NCBI RefSeq assembly: GCF_000473065.1
Contig: NZ_AXAZ01000057.1
Coordinates: forward strand, 6,085-56,121
Direction: 5' to 3'
Source: Bradyrhizobium sp. WSM1743
GTDB taxonomy: Bacteria; Pseudomonadota; Alphaproteobacteria; Rhizobiales; Xanthobacteraceae
Length of the DNA stretch: 50,037 nt
Shown here: positions 1 to 8,535 of the stretch, one piece after another
How the letters are laid out: every line of letters starts with the position of its first letter
Numbering within the stretch: the stretch's first letter is position 1
Made by a program: the position numbers and the translations under genes
The notes under the pieces: model-generated
Database searches by the model: none
Told to the model about the DNA's origin: nothing
What the model saw: only the letters and a program-made list of their open reading frames with translations

Positions 1-241
1 CCGCACGCCCGCCGGATTTACCACCCCGACCCTTGATGACCTTGGACTTCGCGATCTGTTGCTCGCTCGTCCGGCCGGGTAGGCCTCGTTATCCGGTCTT
101 TGTCCATCGGGCCGCGGCTTTGCTCCACGCTTCCTTCAGACCCCATCTCGCGATGACGCCCTTGCGCTTCGCTAATCCTTCGCCGTCATCAGGCTGGATC
201 GAGGACTTCCACCTCCAAGCTGCCGATCATGCTCGGCACAC
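1..241 (-). ncRNA. Group II intron, 5' portion (partial)
   Basis: Read on the minus strand from 241 the sequence begins GTGTGCCGAGCATGATCGGC, which fits the GUGYG 5' boundary of bacterial group II introns. It continues with a GGAGGTGGAAGTCCTC element and, further in, GGTCTGAAGGAAGC. Both resemble conserved domain I segments of these ribozymes. The intron runs off the left edge, so the reverse transcriptase/maturase and domains V-VI are not visible. The boundary lies six bases after the terminator stem of the minus-strand porin gene. Group IIC introns are known to insert just behind terminator hairpins, so class C is the likeliest assignment. No protein-coding reading of this stretch is convincing. 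Confidence 0.6.
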
Positions 242-247
242 AACGAC

Positions 248-271
248 AAAGCCCGGCGCGAGCCGGGCTTT
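248..271 (-). terminator. Rho-independent terminator of the porin gene
   Basis: A perfect 10-bp stem (AAAGCCCGGC / GCCGGGCTTT) with a four-base loop ends in a T-rich stretch on the minus strand. It lies about 50 nt after the stop codon of the outer-membrane protein gene and immediately before the group II intron boundary. Confidence 0.85.
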
Positions 272-319
272 GCTTGTTGTTGACGCCTTTGTTGATCTCG
301 GTACGCGCTCAGTACGTGC

Positions 320-1186
320 TCAGTACTTGGCGACTACCGGGCCACCGAACTGATAGTTGATGCCGGCGCGCAGGATGTGATCGGTGAAGCGCGACGAGAC
401 GTTGGCGCTGATCGTGGAGGCTGGTGCCAGCGTGAACGGACCGGACGAGAAACGCCCGAGATCCATATAGAGATATTCGAGCTTGGCGCTCCAGTTCTGG
501 GTGATCTTGCCTTCGACACCCACACCGACAGTCCAGCCGGCGCGCGTCGTCGAGCTCGTGCCGATCGAGGCGATCGGCGCACCGGCGGGGGTGAAGCCGG
601 TCATGGTGCCCGTGGTCTTGAGCTCGCCGAAGGCCAGACCGCCGGTGCCGTAGAACAGGACCTTCGGGGTTGCCAGGACACCGATGCGGCCGCGGACCGT
701 GCCGAACCATTGGAGATGCTGATCGACCGTCAGAGTGGTGCCGGCCAGACCGCCCGGTGGGAGGAACGTCAGGCCGGGAAGGCAGGGCCCGCCGGCAGGC
801 GCGACGCCGCCGCAATTGAAGGTCGCGCGGCCCTTCTCGTCAGACCAATTCAGGTCGCCCTCGATGCCGTAAACCCAATTCGCGCTCTGCCAGTTGTAAC
901 CGGCTTGGCCACCAGCGACAGCGCCGTTCATGTCGAACGAGCCGCTGGTGATGGAGCCCGCCGGGGGCGCGATCGCTGCACCCGTGGCCGAGTTGAAGTA
1001 GGAAACGTCCGTGCGCGAGCGGCCCCAGCTGTATCCGCCATTGGCGCCGATGTAGAAGCCGGTCCAGCTCCAGACCGGGTCGACGATAGGCGCCTTGACA
1101 TAGGGCCTTGCCGCGAGATCGGCAGCCAGCGCACCCGTCGCAAACAGCGACATCGCCGCCGCCATTCCAATCACTATCCGCTTCAT
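320..1186 (-). CDS. Outer-membrane beta-barrel protein (Omp25/RopB-like)
   Basis: A 288-residue outer-membrane protein. The start at 1186 gives a clean Sec signal peptide (MKRIVIGMAAAMSLFATGALA, then ADLAARP) and has an AGGGGGA ribosome-binding site about eight bases upstream; longer in-frame starts would spoil the leader. The mature part opens with a WSWTGFYIGANGGYSWG segment and ends in GINYQFGGPVV, both typical of the rhizobial Omp25/Omp31/RopB family of eight-stranded barrels. Glycine and aromatic residues alternate as expected of beta strands. It is monocistronic, with its own terminator downstream. Family membership is clear; a specific ligand or porin activity is not inferable. Confidence 0.88.
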   Translation of the reverse strand: MKRIVIGMAAAMSLFATGALAADLAARPYVKAPIVDPVWSWTGFYIGANGGYSWGRSRTDVSYFNSATGAAIAPPAGSITSGSFDMNGAVAGGQAGYNWQSANWVYGIEGDLNWSDEKGRATFNCGGVAPAGGPCLPGLTFLPPGGLAGTTLTVDQHLQWFGTVRGRIGVLATPKVLFYGTGGLAFGELKTTGTMTGFTPAGAPIASIGTSSTTRAGWTVGVGVEGKITQNWSAKLEYLYMDLGRFSSGPFTLAPASTISANVSSRFTDHILRAGINYQFGGPVVAKY

Positions 1187-1344
1187 GGAGAATTCCCCCT
1201 TTGCACGATTTCGTGATGAATATACGTCGAGGAACGCCAAAGAGCTGTGCCACGCCTGCAACATCCAGAAACAATCGAGGCGTGTGGCGCCCGGACTACA
1301 ACGACATTTCCGGGATATGCCTTTGAATATGAAGGCGATTTAGC

Positions 1345-2862
1345 TCATTGCGACGGCGCCCGGGCCCGCTGCGTCCATCCGACGCGACCGAGCAGATTGT
1401 CGATGACCGGCCAGAACAGCAGCAGAAGCGCCAGGGTTGTGATCGAACTCACGAGGCCGTTCGACCAGAACACCTTCAAAGTCCCGCCCGAACCGATCAT
1501 CGACAGGCGAAAGGCATCCTCGGCGCGGTTGCCGAGCACGAGCGCGAGGGTGAACGGCGCCAGCGGAATGCCGATCTTCTTGAAGACGTAGCCGACGATG
1601 CCGAAGCCGAGCATCAGCCAGATATCGAACATCGCGTTCTGGATCGCATAGGCGCCGATCGCGCAGGACACCACGATCATTGGCGCCACCGCGGCAAACG
1701 GCACGCGCAGGATCGAAGCGAAGATCGGCACCGTCGTCAGCACCAGCACGAGGCCGACGACGTTGCCGAGATACATCGAGGCGATCAGGCCCCAGACGAA
1801 GTCCTTGTGCTCGACGAACAGCATCGGCCCCGGATTGAGCCCCCACACCATCAGGCCACCGAGCAGGATCGCGGCGGTGCCCGAGCCGGGAATGCCGAGC
1901 GCCAGCATCGGCAGCAGCGCCGAGGTGCCGGAGGCGTGCGCGGCCGTCTCCGGCGCGAACACGCCCTCGATGCGGCCCTTGCCGAAATTTTCGGGCTCCT
2001 TGGCGAATCGTTTTGCCAGATTGTAGCCCATGAAGGATGCCGCGATCGCGCCGCCAGGGGTGATGCCGAGCCAACAGCCGATGAAGGAGGAGCGCAGCAG
2101 CGTCACCCAATATTTCGGCAGGTCCTTCCAGACGCCGAGCACGACGCGCAGCGAGATGCCCGCCGCGTGTCCGCGTAGCGCCAGCCGCTCCTCCATCGTC
2201 AGCAGGATCTCGCTGATGCCGAACAGGCCGATGACGGCGACCAGGAAGTTGATGCCGCGGAGCAGCTCCGGCGAGCCGAAGGTCATGCGCAGATTGCCCG
2301 ACACCGTATCCATGCCGATGCCGGCGAGCAGCAGGCCCAGCGACATCGAGATGACGGTCTTGTGCTTGGCTTCGCGCCCGAGGCCGACGAAGGAGCAGAA
2401 GGTCAAGAGATAGACGGCGAAGAACTCCGGCGGGCCAAACTTCAGCGCGAAGGACGAGATCATCGGCGCAAGGAACGTGATCAGCAGCACCGCGACCAGC
2501 GAGCCGATGAAGGAGGAGGTGAACGCCGCGGTTAACGCCTCCGCCGCCCTGCCCTGCTGCGCCATCGGATAGCCGTCGAAGGTGGTCGCGACCGACCAGG
2601 CTTCGCCCGGGATGTTGAACAGGATCGAGGTGATGGCGCCGCCGAACAGCGCGCCCCAATAGATGCAGGACAGCATCACGATCGCCGAGGTCGGGTCCAT
2701 CGTGAAGGTCAGCGGCAACAGGATCGCGACGCCATTGGGGCCGCCGAGCCCGGGCAGCACGCCGACGAAGATGCCGAGCACCAGCCCGACCATCATCAGG
2801 ACGAGCGTCTTCCACGTCAGCAGGACGGCAAAGCCGTGGAGCAGGAGACCGAAAGCTTCCAT
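1345..2862 (-). CDS. tctA: Tripartite tricarboxylate transporter, large membrane subunit TctA
   Basis: A 505-residue polytopic inner-membrane protein of the TctA family, the large permease of tripartite tricarboxylate transporters. The conserved glycine/proline-rich loops are visible: GVLPGLGGPNGVAILLPLTF near residue 35, the ILFNIPGEAWSVATTFDGYP stretch and ITPGGAIAASFMGYNLAKRF. Length matches the family norm of about 500. It is the last gene of a minus-strand tctC-tctB-tctA operon and starts 14 bases after the tctB stop. It should drive proton- or sodium-coupled uptake of the solute delivered by the TctC receptor. The substrate (a carboxylate is usual) cannot be read from sequence. Confidence 0.92.
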   Translation of the reverse strand: MEAFGLLLHGFAVLLTWKTLVLMMVGLVLGIFVGVLPGLGGPNGVAILLPLTFTMDPTSAIVMLSCIYWGALFGGAITSILFNIPGEAWSVATTFDGYPMAQQGRAAEALTAAFTSSFIGSLVAVLLITFLAPMISSFALKFGPPEFFAVYLLTFCSFVGLGREAKHKTVISMSLGLLLAGIGMDTVSGNLRMTFGSPELLRGINFLVAVIGLFGISEILLTMEERLALRGHAAGISLRVVLGVWKDLPKYWVTLLRSSFIGCWLGITPGGAIAASFMGYNLAKRFAKEPENFGKGRIEGVFAPETAAHASGTSALLPMLALGIPGSGTAAILLGGLMVWGLNPGPMLFVEHKDFVWGLIASMYLGNVVGLVLVLTTVPIFASILRVPFAAVAPMIVVSCAIGAYAIQNAMFDIWLMLGFGIVGYVFKKIGIPLAPFTLALVLGNRAEDAFRLSMIGSGGTLKVFWSNGLVSSITTLALLLLFWPVIDNLLGRVGWTQRARAPSQ

Positions 2863-2876
2863 CGCGTAGGGCCCGT

Positions 2877-3419
2877 CTAACGGCCGAGGGCCGCTTCGAG
2901 CGGCCCTTTTGGCATGATGACGTCGAAGGCGATGTCAAAGGTGACGAACATGATCGCCGTGAACACGACAGCGGTGAGCAGCGACTTCCACAGCGCGATC
3001 TTGCCGACGAGGCGCATGAAGCCCGCGATCAGGAGGAAGCTCGCGACATAGAGGCCGAGGACCTGCGTCACCAGGCAGAACAGCAGCGTCGGCGCGAACA
3101 CCGCCATCACCCGGCGGGCCTGCGCGCGCGTGACGAAGGTCTCGCGCGCCGCGCGGTGCGAGACGAGCGCCGCGATCAGGCCGTAGAGGCTGCCGCCGCC
3201 AAGGATGACCGACAGATAGAACGGGAAATAGCCAGGTTCGGGGCCGGTCGCATCCCAGGACGCGCCGGTGCGCCAATTGTCGTAGCCGAGCGTGATGGCG
3301 AGCGCGAGCAGCAGGAGACAGACGATGATCTCGATCGTGCCGGAGGCGATGACGGAGGGGGAATCGTCTTCAGGGGCGGTCGGATCGTCGACGACGATTT
3401 CGATATCGGTTTGGGACAT
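2877..3419 (-). CDS. tctB: Tripartite tricarboxylate transporter, small membrane subunit TctB
   Basis: A 180-residue protein with four hydrophobic segments, matching the small TctB subunit in size and layout. The start at 3419 (MSQTDIEIVVDD) was chosen because longer versions read into the hairpin repeat upstream. A short acidic N-terminus is followed by a first membrane helix (IEIIVCLLLLALAITLGY), a GYFPFYLS motif common in TctB, and further helices near the C-terminus. It lies between tctC and tctA on the same strand and should form the membrane complex with TctA. Confidence 0.85.
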   Translation of the reverse strand: MSQTDIEIVVDDPTAPEDDSPSVIASGTIEIIVCLLLLALAITLGYDNWRTGASWDATGPEPGYFPFYLSVILGGGSLYGLIAALVSHRAARETFVTRAQARRVMAVFAPTLLFCLVTQVLGLYVASFLLIAGFMRLVGKIALWKSLLTAVVFTAIMFVTFDIAFDVIMPKGPLEAALGR

Positions 3420-3450
3420 GAGCTCAGATGCGAGGCTGGGGAATTGTTCA

Positions 3451-3573
3451 CCTCTCCCCGTTCTTACGGGAGAGGTCGGCGCAAAGCGCCGGGTGAGGGG
3501 CTTTCTCCGCGAACTCAACTCGCGGAGAGAGCCCCTCACTCCGACCCTCTCCCCGTAAGAACGGGGGGAGGGA
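3451..3573. repeat. Intergenic hairpin repeat, copy 1
   Basis: A long imperfect inverted repeat. The inner arms GTGAGGGGCTTTCTCCGCGA and its near-complement (one mismatch) pair around a short centre, and outer CCTCTCCCCGTTCTTAC-type segments pair again. The same family (CCTCTCCC / GGGAGAGG with TGAGGGC) recurs at about 32197 and 37229. This copy sits inside the tct operon, between tctC and tctB, where the hairpin could damp read-through or stabilise the tctC message so that the receptor is made in excess. That regulatory role is inference. Confidence 0.75.
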
Positions 3574-3584
3574 GAAAAGAGAAG

Positions 3585-4571
3585 TTACTTCGCGACGAAA
3601 CCGGCTTCCGTCATCAGCGACTTGTTCAGCGCATCGTCCGCCTCGAGGAACTGCACCATGTCCTTGCCGGTGAGGAAGATCGGCTTCAGCGCTTGCTTTT
3701 CCATGTAGTCCTTGTACTCGGCGGTCTGCGTCACCTTGTGGAACAGATCGACGTAGAACGCCTGCTGCTCGGCCGTGACCTTGCCGGGCAGGAACATCGC
3801 GCGCAGCATCAGATACTGCACGTCGACGCCCTCCTCCTTGCAGGTCGGGATGTCGGCCCAGGACTGGGTGTCCGTCACCTTGCTGGTGTAGGAGATGCGC
3901 TCCTTGTCGAACACGCAGAGCGGGCGCACCTGGCCGGCGCGCCAGACTTCGAGATTTTCGGATGGGTTGTTGACGTTGGCTTCGGTGTGGTTGCCGACCA
4001 GCTGGGTCGCGGCCTCGCCGCCGGACTTGTAGGGCAGATAGGAGAATTTCGCGCCGGTCTTCTGCTCGAGGAACACCGTGAGCACGTGGTCCTCGCGCTT
4101 GGAGCCGGTGCCACCCATCTTGAACGGGGAGCTTGCGGCCTTCGCGGCCGCGACGAATTCCTTCACCGTCTTGGGACCTGCGCTGTTGTCCCAGAGCACG
4201 AACTGGTCGAGCGCGACCACAGAGACCGGCGTCAGCTCACGCCAGTTGAACGGGATCTTCGCCGACAGCGGCAGCATGTAGATCAGCGAATAGGCGATCA
4301 GCACCTTGTTCGGGTCGCCCTCACTGGATTTCATGTACATCAGCGCTTCCGCACCCGAGGCGCCGCCCTTGAGCGAGACGACCATCGGCTGCTTCATCAG
4401 ATTGTTCTTCTGGATCGCGGCCTGCATCATCCGCGCCATCTGATCGGAGGCGCCACCCGCGCCCGCCGCCACCACGATCTCGACGGGTTTCGACGGCTCC
4501 CAGCCCGCAAAAGCTGGCGTACCGCAGAGCGCGGTCGCAAGCGCAATTGCGGCCTTCATTCCATGTCCCAC
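3585..4571 (-). CDS. tctC: Tripartite tricarboxylate transporter substrate-binding protein TctC
   Basis: A Bug/TctC-family periplasmic receptor of about 324-328 residues. Two starts are possible. The GTG at 4571 has AGGGA about eight bases upstream; the ATG at 4559 gives MKAAIALATALCGTPAFAG, a minimal secretion signal. The mature part has the family's opening strand KPVEIVVAAGAGGASDQMAR, where the glycine-rich loop binds carboxylate groups, and a KMGGTGSKREDH segment in the middle. It is the first gene of the tct operon, as expected for a receptor needed in excess over the permease. Confidence 0.9.
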   Translation of the reverse strand: MGHGMKAAIALATALCGTPAFAGWEPSKPVEIVVAAGAGGASDQMARMMQAAIQKNNLMKQPMVVSLKGGASGAEALMYMKSSEGDPNKVLIAYSLIYMLPLSAKIPFNWRELTPVSVVALDQFVLWDNSAGPKTVKEFVAAAKAASSPFKMGGTGSKREDHVLTVFLEQKTGAKFSYLPYKSGGEAATQLVGNHTEANVNNPSENLEVWRAGQVRPLCVFDKERISYTSKVTDTQSWADIPTCKEEGVDVQYLMLRAMFLPGKVTAEQQAFYVDLFHKVTQTAEYKDYMEKQALKPIFLTGKDMVQFLEADDALNKSLMTEAGFVAK

Positions 4572-4846
4572 GTGCGTCTTCCCTATATTCTTGTTTGGAT
4601 TGGAAATTCAGAGACGAATTCAGCTCCCATTGTGCTGGCGAATCCAGCCGAGTTCAAGCCATCCCACGTCATCCCCGTTATGACTTTGGAATAAGACAGT
4701 CCCGCGCGATTGAGTTACAAGCGAGCCGTAACTCCTTTGCAGCAGGGGCGGAAAAGATCGATGGCCTTCATCGGACGTCCGAGATCCGCGGTGCCTCAGA
4801 CGCTTCGACTTTGCAGAATTGGCAAGAAATTCAGAGTGGTGAAGTG

Positions 4847-5200
4847 ATGCCGCGCGTCCTCTACATCAACGAGAGATTTGGCCGTGACGCGACGATCATC
4901 CTGGACAACGGAGAGGCCTGTTGGATCTCCGTCGGCAACAAGGGCGTCTTAGTACGTTCCCACAAGCACAGCTTCTGGGGTGGATTGCTGGGAAGCCTGT
5001 TCGGTCCGAAGCTCTATCAGGAACGGGACGTCTACCGAGCACTTAGCGTTGCTCAAGCTCTCGCCGCGACGTTTCGGCCGGTTCCACAAATTCAGTGCAG
5101 AGACGTGATCCTCAAGGCATTCTGCACAGCGGTCTGGCACAGCTCTTCACCCGCACGCGTTAAGGACGTTCTGAATGACCCGGTTTTGCTCGAAGGGTAA
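4847..5200 (+). CDS. Hypothetical protein
   Basis: A 117-residue protein I do not recognise. The start at 4847 (MPRVLYINERFGRDATI) is preferred over the open frame upstream, which overlaps tctC and reads poorly. The N-terminal half looks like beta strands (ATIILDNGEACWISVGNKGVLV), followed by a tryptophan/glycine-rich turn (SFWGGLLGSLFGPKLY) and a helical C-terminus. There is no signal peptide or membrane segment. The ribosome-binding site is weak. It stands alone between the tct operon and the P63C-like gene. Confidence 0.5.
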   Translation: MPRVLYINERFGRDATIILDNGEACWISVGNKGVLVRSHKHSFWGGLLGSLFGPKLYQERDVYRALSVAQALAATFRPVPQIQCRDVILKAFCTAVWHSSSPARVKDVLNDPVLLEG

Positions 5201-5289
5201 CATTATTAGCTGCAAGGCACGGCTCCTGACAGGGCATTTCTGCTTCGCCTGTGCTTGCAATTTTGTTTTCCAACTATATTCCTGAAAAT

Positions 5290-5931
5290 ATGAGTACCAG
5301 TAGAAAACTGAGTTTGAACCACGACCATGAGCGGAAGAGAACGCGGTGGAAAGTGAATTGGGGAGTTCCTGCGCGAGCCGCTGGCGGCACGGCTAGAGCA
5401 GCCGCGCTATCGGGTGACGAGCGACGGGAAATTGCGCGGAAGGCCGCCAAGGCCCGTTGGGCGAGACAGTTACCGCGCGCAACGCATGAAGGCGTCATCC
5501 GGTTTGGCGACATCGAGATGGAGGTTGCCGTCCTCGACAACGGGCAGCGCTTGGTGACGCAGAGCGGATTCATGGTAGGCTTAGGTCGCATTCGGCCGCC
5601 CAAGGGTCGCCAGTATTACCGGGCCGGCGCCAACCTGCCGGGATTTTTGACAGTGCAGAATCTAAAGCCCTATATCGACGACGATCTTGTTGCGGCAGCT
5701 AACCAGATCGAATTCCGGACCAAGCAGGGCTTCAAGGCGTTCGGGTACGCGGCGAACTTCCTGCCGGAGGTCTGCGATGTCTTTGCGCGCGCCCAACGAG
5801 CCGGAGTTTTAAAGGCCGTCCAGCGCAACATGGCTCACCGTGCCGGAATCATCGCCGAACAGCTCCAACGCTCATGCACTATGCGCCTCATAGATGAAGC
5901 TACGGGTTACCGCGAAACTCGCGAGACGTAG
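5290..5931 (+). pseudogene. P63C-type protein lacking its C-terminal domain
   Basis: A 213-residue product with a basic N-terminus (RREIARKAAKARWARQLP), then THEGVIRFGDIEMEVAVLDNG, LPGFLTVQNLKPYIDDDL and AFGYAANFLPEVCDVFARA. This order matches the N-terminal region of P63C-domain proteins as I remember them. Family members continue after an EATGYQ motif into the P63C domain. Here the frame stops within a few codons of EATGYRE, so the P63C domain is missing. P63C proteins often occur in phage and accessory DNA. It may be a truncated pseudogene or a functional short form. A GTG at 5251 is an alternative start; neither start has a strong ribosome-binding site. Confidence 0.5.
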
Positions 5932-5970
5932 ACGGGCCGGGATGGTTGTCGGACGCGAGGAGACGTACGC

Positions 5971-6213
5971 ATGTGCTTCCTTCAAGGTGTCCTGGTGTTT
6001 CTACTAGCCGGCATTGGTACAACCGTGTTCGCCAAGGGCGTGCCGCAGGATCCAAAACCTAGATCGCAATGCCTTGTGAATGCCTCCGAACTGCCGCCGG
6101 GAACACCAGAGGTCATGTGTCCAACTCGCAGCTCACCGGGAGGCTTTTGCGTCTGTCCAAGATTCACTAGGGACGGTGACGCAGACGGATATTTTGTTGG
6201 GACGGCAAGATAG
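5971..6213 (+). CDS. Small secreted cysteine-containing protein
   Basis: An 80-residue protein with a probable signal peptide (CFLQGVLVFLLAGIGTTVFA, cleavage before KGVPQ). The mature part of about 55 residues has four cysteines in a CLVNASELPPGTPEVMCPT ... GGFCVCP pattern that could form disulfides in the periplasm. An AGGAGACG element sits just before the start. I recall similar small secreted proteins in Bradyrhizobium, but no function is known to me. It follows the truncated P63C gene on the same strand. Confidence 0.5.
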   Translation: MCFLQGVLVFLLAGIGTTVFAKGVPQDPKPRSQCLVNASELPPGTPEVMCPTRSSPGGFCVCPRFTRDGDADGYFVGTAR

Positions 6214-6343
6214 CCCGCCCCCCTAAGAGCCTGCGCAACGTGCAAACACGGGCATTGTCGAGATCGCGTTTGCCGGCGGCTGTCGGGGGCGCTTTGGGTG
6301 GGACTGGATGGGGAGGCGCTGCAGCGGGTATTGAAGGAGCGCG

Positions 6344-7141
6344 CTACTTGCCCTTCCAGACGGGCGCCCGCTTGTTGAGGAAGGCGTCCATGCCTTCGCG
6401 GAAATCTTCGCTCATATAGGCTTTGAGGATCAGGTCCTCGCCTTCCTCGCGCGACAGCGTGCGGCGGATGCGGCGCACCGCTTCCTTGGTCGCTTCCAGC
6501 GTCAGCGGCGCGTGGCTGGCGACGAGCTTTGCGGTCTCGTCGGCGCGGCGCTGCAGCATCTCCACATCAGGCACGACCTCGTTGAGCAGGCCGAGTGCCA
6601 GCGCCTCCTGTGCCTCGACGAGGCGCGCCCTAAAGATCAGATCCTTGGTGCGGGCGGGACCGACCAGCGCAACGACGCGGCTGATGTTGGACATCGACAG
6701 GCAGTTGCCAAGCGTGCGCGCGATCGGAAAGCCCATCCGCGTCGTCTCGGTGCCGATGCGAAGATCGCAGCAAGCCGCGATGCCGGCACCGCCGCCGGTG
6801 CAGGCGCCGGCAATGGCCGCGATCACGGGCACGCGGCACTGCTCGAGCGTGCCGAGCACGCGATCGATCCGCGCCTCGTAGTCGAGCGCATCCTGCGCGG
6901 TCTTGAAGGCGCGGAATTGCGAGATGTCGGTGCCGGAGGCGAACGCCTTGTCGCCGGCGCCGGTCAGGATCAGCGCCTTGATCGAGCGGTCGGCGTTGAT
7001 CTCCTGGCAGATCTCCGCCATGCGGTCATACATGGCAAAGGTCATGGCGTTGCGTGCTTGCGGGCGATTGAAGGTGATCCGCGCGATGCCGTCCTGGACG
7101 GAGTAGAGCAGGTCTTCGTTGGTAGTCACAGGTAGGTTCAT
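6344..7141 (-). CDS. Enoyl-CoA hydratase/isomerase family protein with atypical active site
   Basis: A 265-residue crotonase-fold protein. The oxyanion-hole strands are present (ILTGAGDKAFASGTDISQF and AGACTGGGAGIAACCD). The two catalytic glutamates of true hydratases appear to be absent. The GGGCEL-type position reads GGGAGI, and the PE position after the next strand reads GFPIART. It may act as an isomerase, lyase or hydrolase on a CoA thioester rather than as a hydratase. It is the last gene of a minus-strand group behind two serine-glyoxylate-type aminotransferases. A role in the same glyoxylate or hydroxyacid pathway is inferred from context only. Confidence 0.82.
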   Translation of the reverse strand: MNLPVTTNEDLLYSVQDGIARITFNRPQARNAMTFAMYDRMAEICQEINADRSIKALILTGAGDKAFASGTDISQFRAFKTAQDALDYEARIDRVLGTLEQCRVPVIAAIAGACTGGGAGIAACCDLRIGTETTRMGFPIARTLGNCLSMSNISRVVALVGPARTKDLIFRARLVEAQEALALGLLNEVVPDVEMLQRRADETAKLVASHAPLTLEATKEAVRRIRRTLSREEGEDLILKAYMSEDFREGMDAFLNKRAPVWKGK

Positions 7142-7189
7142 CGCGCGTCTCTTCTTTTACGCTGGTTCAGGCCACCTGAACCGCTAAGC

Positions 7190-8389
7190 CTAAGCTACCT
7201 GGGCCTTGGCCATCGGCACCACGTCGCGTCCCTTGAGGACGTCCATGGCCGCGAGCACGCCGCCGCTCCGGTGCGGGATCTTTGCAAGATCGAGGCCCAT
7301 CTCGACGCCGGCGAGCGTGCCCATCAGCATCAGATCGTTGAAGTGGCCGATATGGCCGATGCGGATCACCTTGCCCTTGACCTTGTTCAGGCCGGTGCCC
7401 AGCGACATGTCGAAATTTTCCAGCACGACCTTGCGGAAGGCGTCGGCATCAAAGCCCTCGGGCACGCGCACGCCGGTCAGCGCCGGCGAATGCGCGGCGG
7501 GATCTGCGCACTGCGTCTCCAGGCCCCAGACCTTGACCGCGGCACGCGTCGCCGCGCTGTGGCGCTTGTGACGGGACCAGACGTTCTCCAGCCCCTCCTC
7601 CTCCAGCATCTTGACCGCTTCGCGCAGGCCGTAGAGCAGGTTGGTCGCGGGCGTATAGGGGAACGTGCCGAGCTTGTTGAAGCTGATAACCTCCTGCCAG
7701 TCCCAGTAGGAGCGCATGCCCGGATTGGCCTTGGCGACCGCGAGCGCCTTCTCGGAGATGGCATTGAAGCCGAGACCCGGCGGCAGCATCAGGCCCTTCT
7801 GCGAGCCGGCGACCGAAACGTCGATGCCCCAGGCGTCGTGCTCATATTCCATCGAGCCGAGGCCGGAGATGGTGTCGACCATCAGCAGCGCCGGATGCTT
7901 TGTGCGATCGAGGATCTTGCGCACTTGCGCGGGCGGCGTCACGCAGCCGGTCGAGGTCTCGTTGTGGACGACGCAGACCGCCTTGATCGCGTGCTGCTTG
8001 TCGGCGGCAAGGCGCTTCTCGATCTCGGCGAGATCGGCGCCATGGCGCCAGTCGCTCGGGATGAAGTCGACCTCGAGCTTGAACTTGTCGGCGATGCCGC
8101 GCCACAGCACGGCGAACTGGCCGGTCTCGCACATCAAGACCTTGTCGCCGGGCGCGAACACGTTGACCATCGCCGCTTCCCACGCGCCGGTGCCGGACGA
8201 GGGAAAGATGATCACGGGCTGCTTGGTGCGGAACACGCGCTGCATTGCGGCGAGGACGGCAAAACCGAGCTCGGCGAACTCCGGACCGCGATGGTCCAGA
8301 GTCGGCATGTCCATCGCCCGCAGCACCCGGTCGGGCACGTTGGTCGGTCCTGGAATCTGTAAGAAATGCCTTCCAGTATGCACGGTCAT
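7190..8389 (-). CDS. Class V aminotransferase, serine-glyoxylate type (copy A)
   Basis: A 399-residue PLP-dependent enzyme of the serine-glyoxylate/alanine-glyoxylate aminotransferase family. The start at 8389 is supported by GAAGGA six bases upstream. The N-terminus HFLQIPGPTNVPDRVLRAMD, the SSGTGAWEAAMVN cofactor loop and the SQKGLMLPPGLGF motif with the Schiff-base lysine are all present. Length is normal. It likely converts glyoxylate to glycine with serine or alanine as donor. It is closely related to the adjacent gene 8536-9738 and lies upstream of the enoyl-CoA hydratase-like gene, probably in one transcript. Confidence 0.88.
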   Translation of the reverse strand: MTVHTGRHFLQIPGPTNVPDRVLRAMDMPTLDHRGPEFAELGFAVLAAMQRVFRTKQPVIIFPSSGTGAWEAAMVNVFAPGDKVLMCETGQFAVLWRGIADKFKLEVDFIPSDWRHGADLAEIEKRLAADKQHAIKAVCVVHNETSTGCVTPPAQVRKILDRTKHPALLMVDTISGLGSMEYEHDAWGIDVSVAGSQKGLMLPPGLGFNAISEKALAVAKANPGMRSYWDWQEVISFNKLGTFPYTPATNLLYGLREAVKMLEEEGLENVWSRHKRHSAATRAAVKVWGLETQCADPAAHSPALTGVRVPEGFDADAFRKVVLENFDMSLGTGLNKVKGKVIRIGHIGHFNDLMLMGTLAGVEMGLDLAKIPHRSGGVLAAMDVLKGRDVVPMAKAQVA

Positions 8390-8535
8390 CGGCGTCCTTC
8401 CCGGTCTAGCCTTGGTTTGGTGGGCGCCGAATAGCACCAATTGACCGGCTTGTCCCGTCCTCCAAGAGGGGCCGTCCGTGCATACGGGCCAGCCTGCCTA
8501 TCATCCCCTCCGACTGCCCTCCCGCCGCGACCACC

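Noticed and set aside
1..353. A plus-strand frame of 106 codons starting at 33
   Set aside because: It runs antisense through the group II intron piece, the terminator and the end of the porin gene.
4547..4846. An N-terminal extension of the hypothetical gene at 4847
   Set aside because: It overlaps the start of tctC and its promoter region and reads unlike the rest of the protein.
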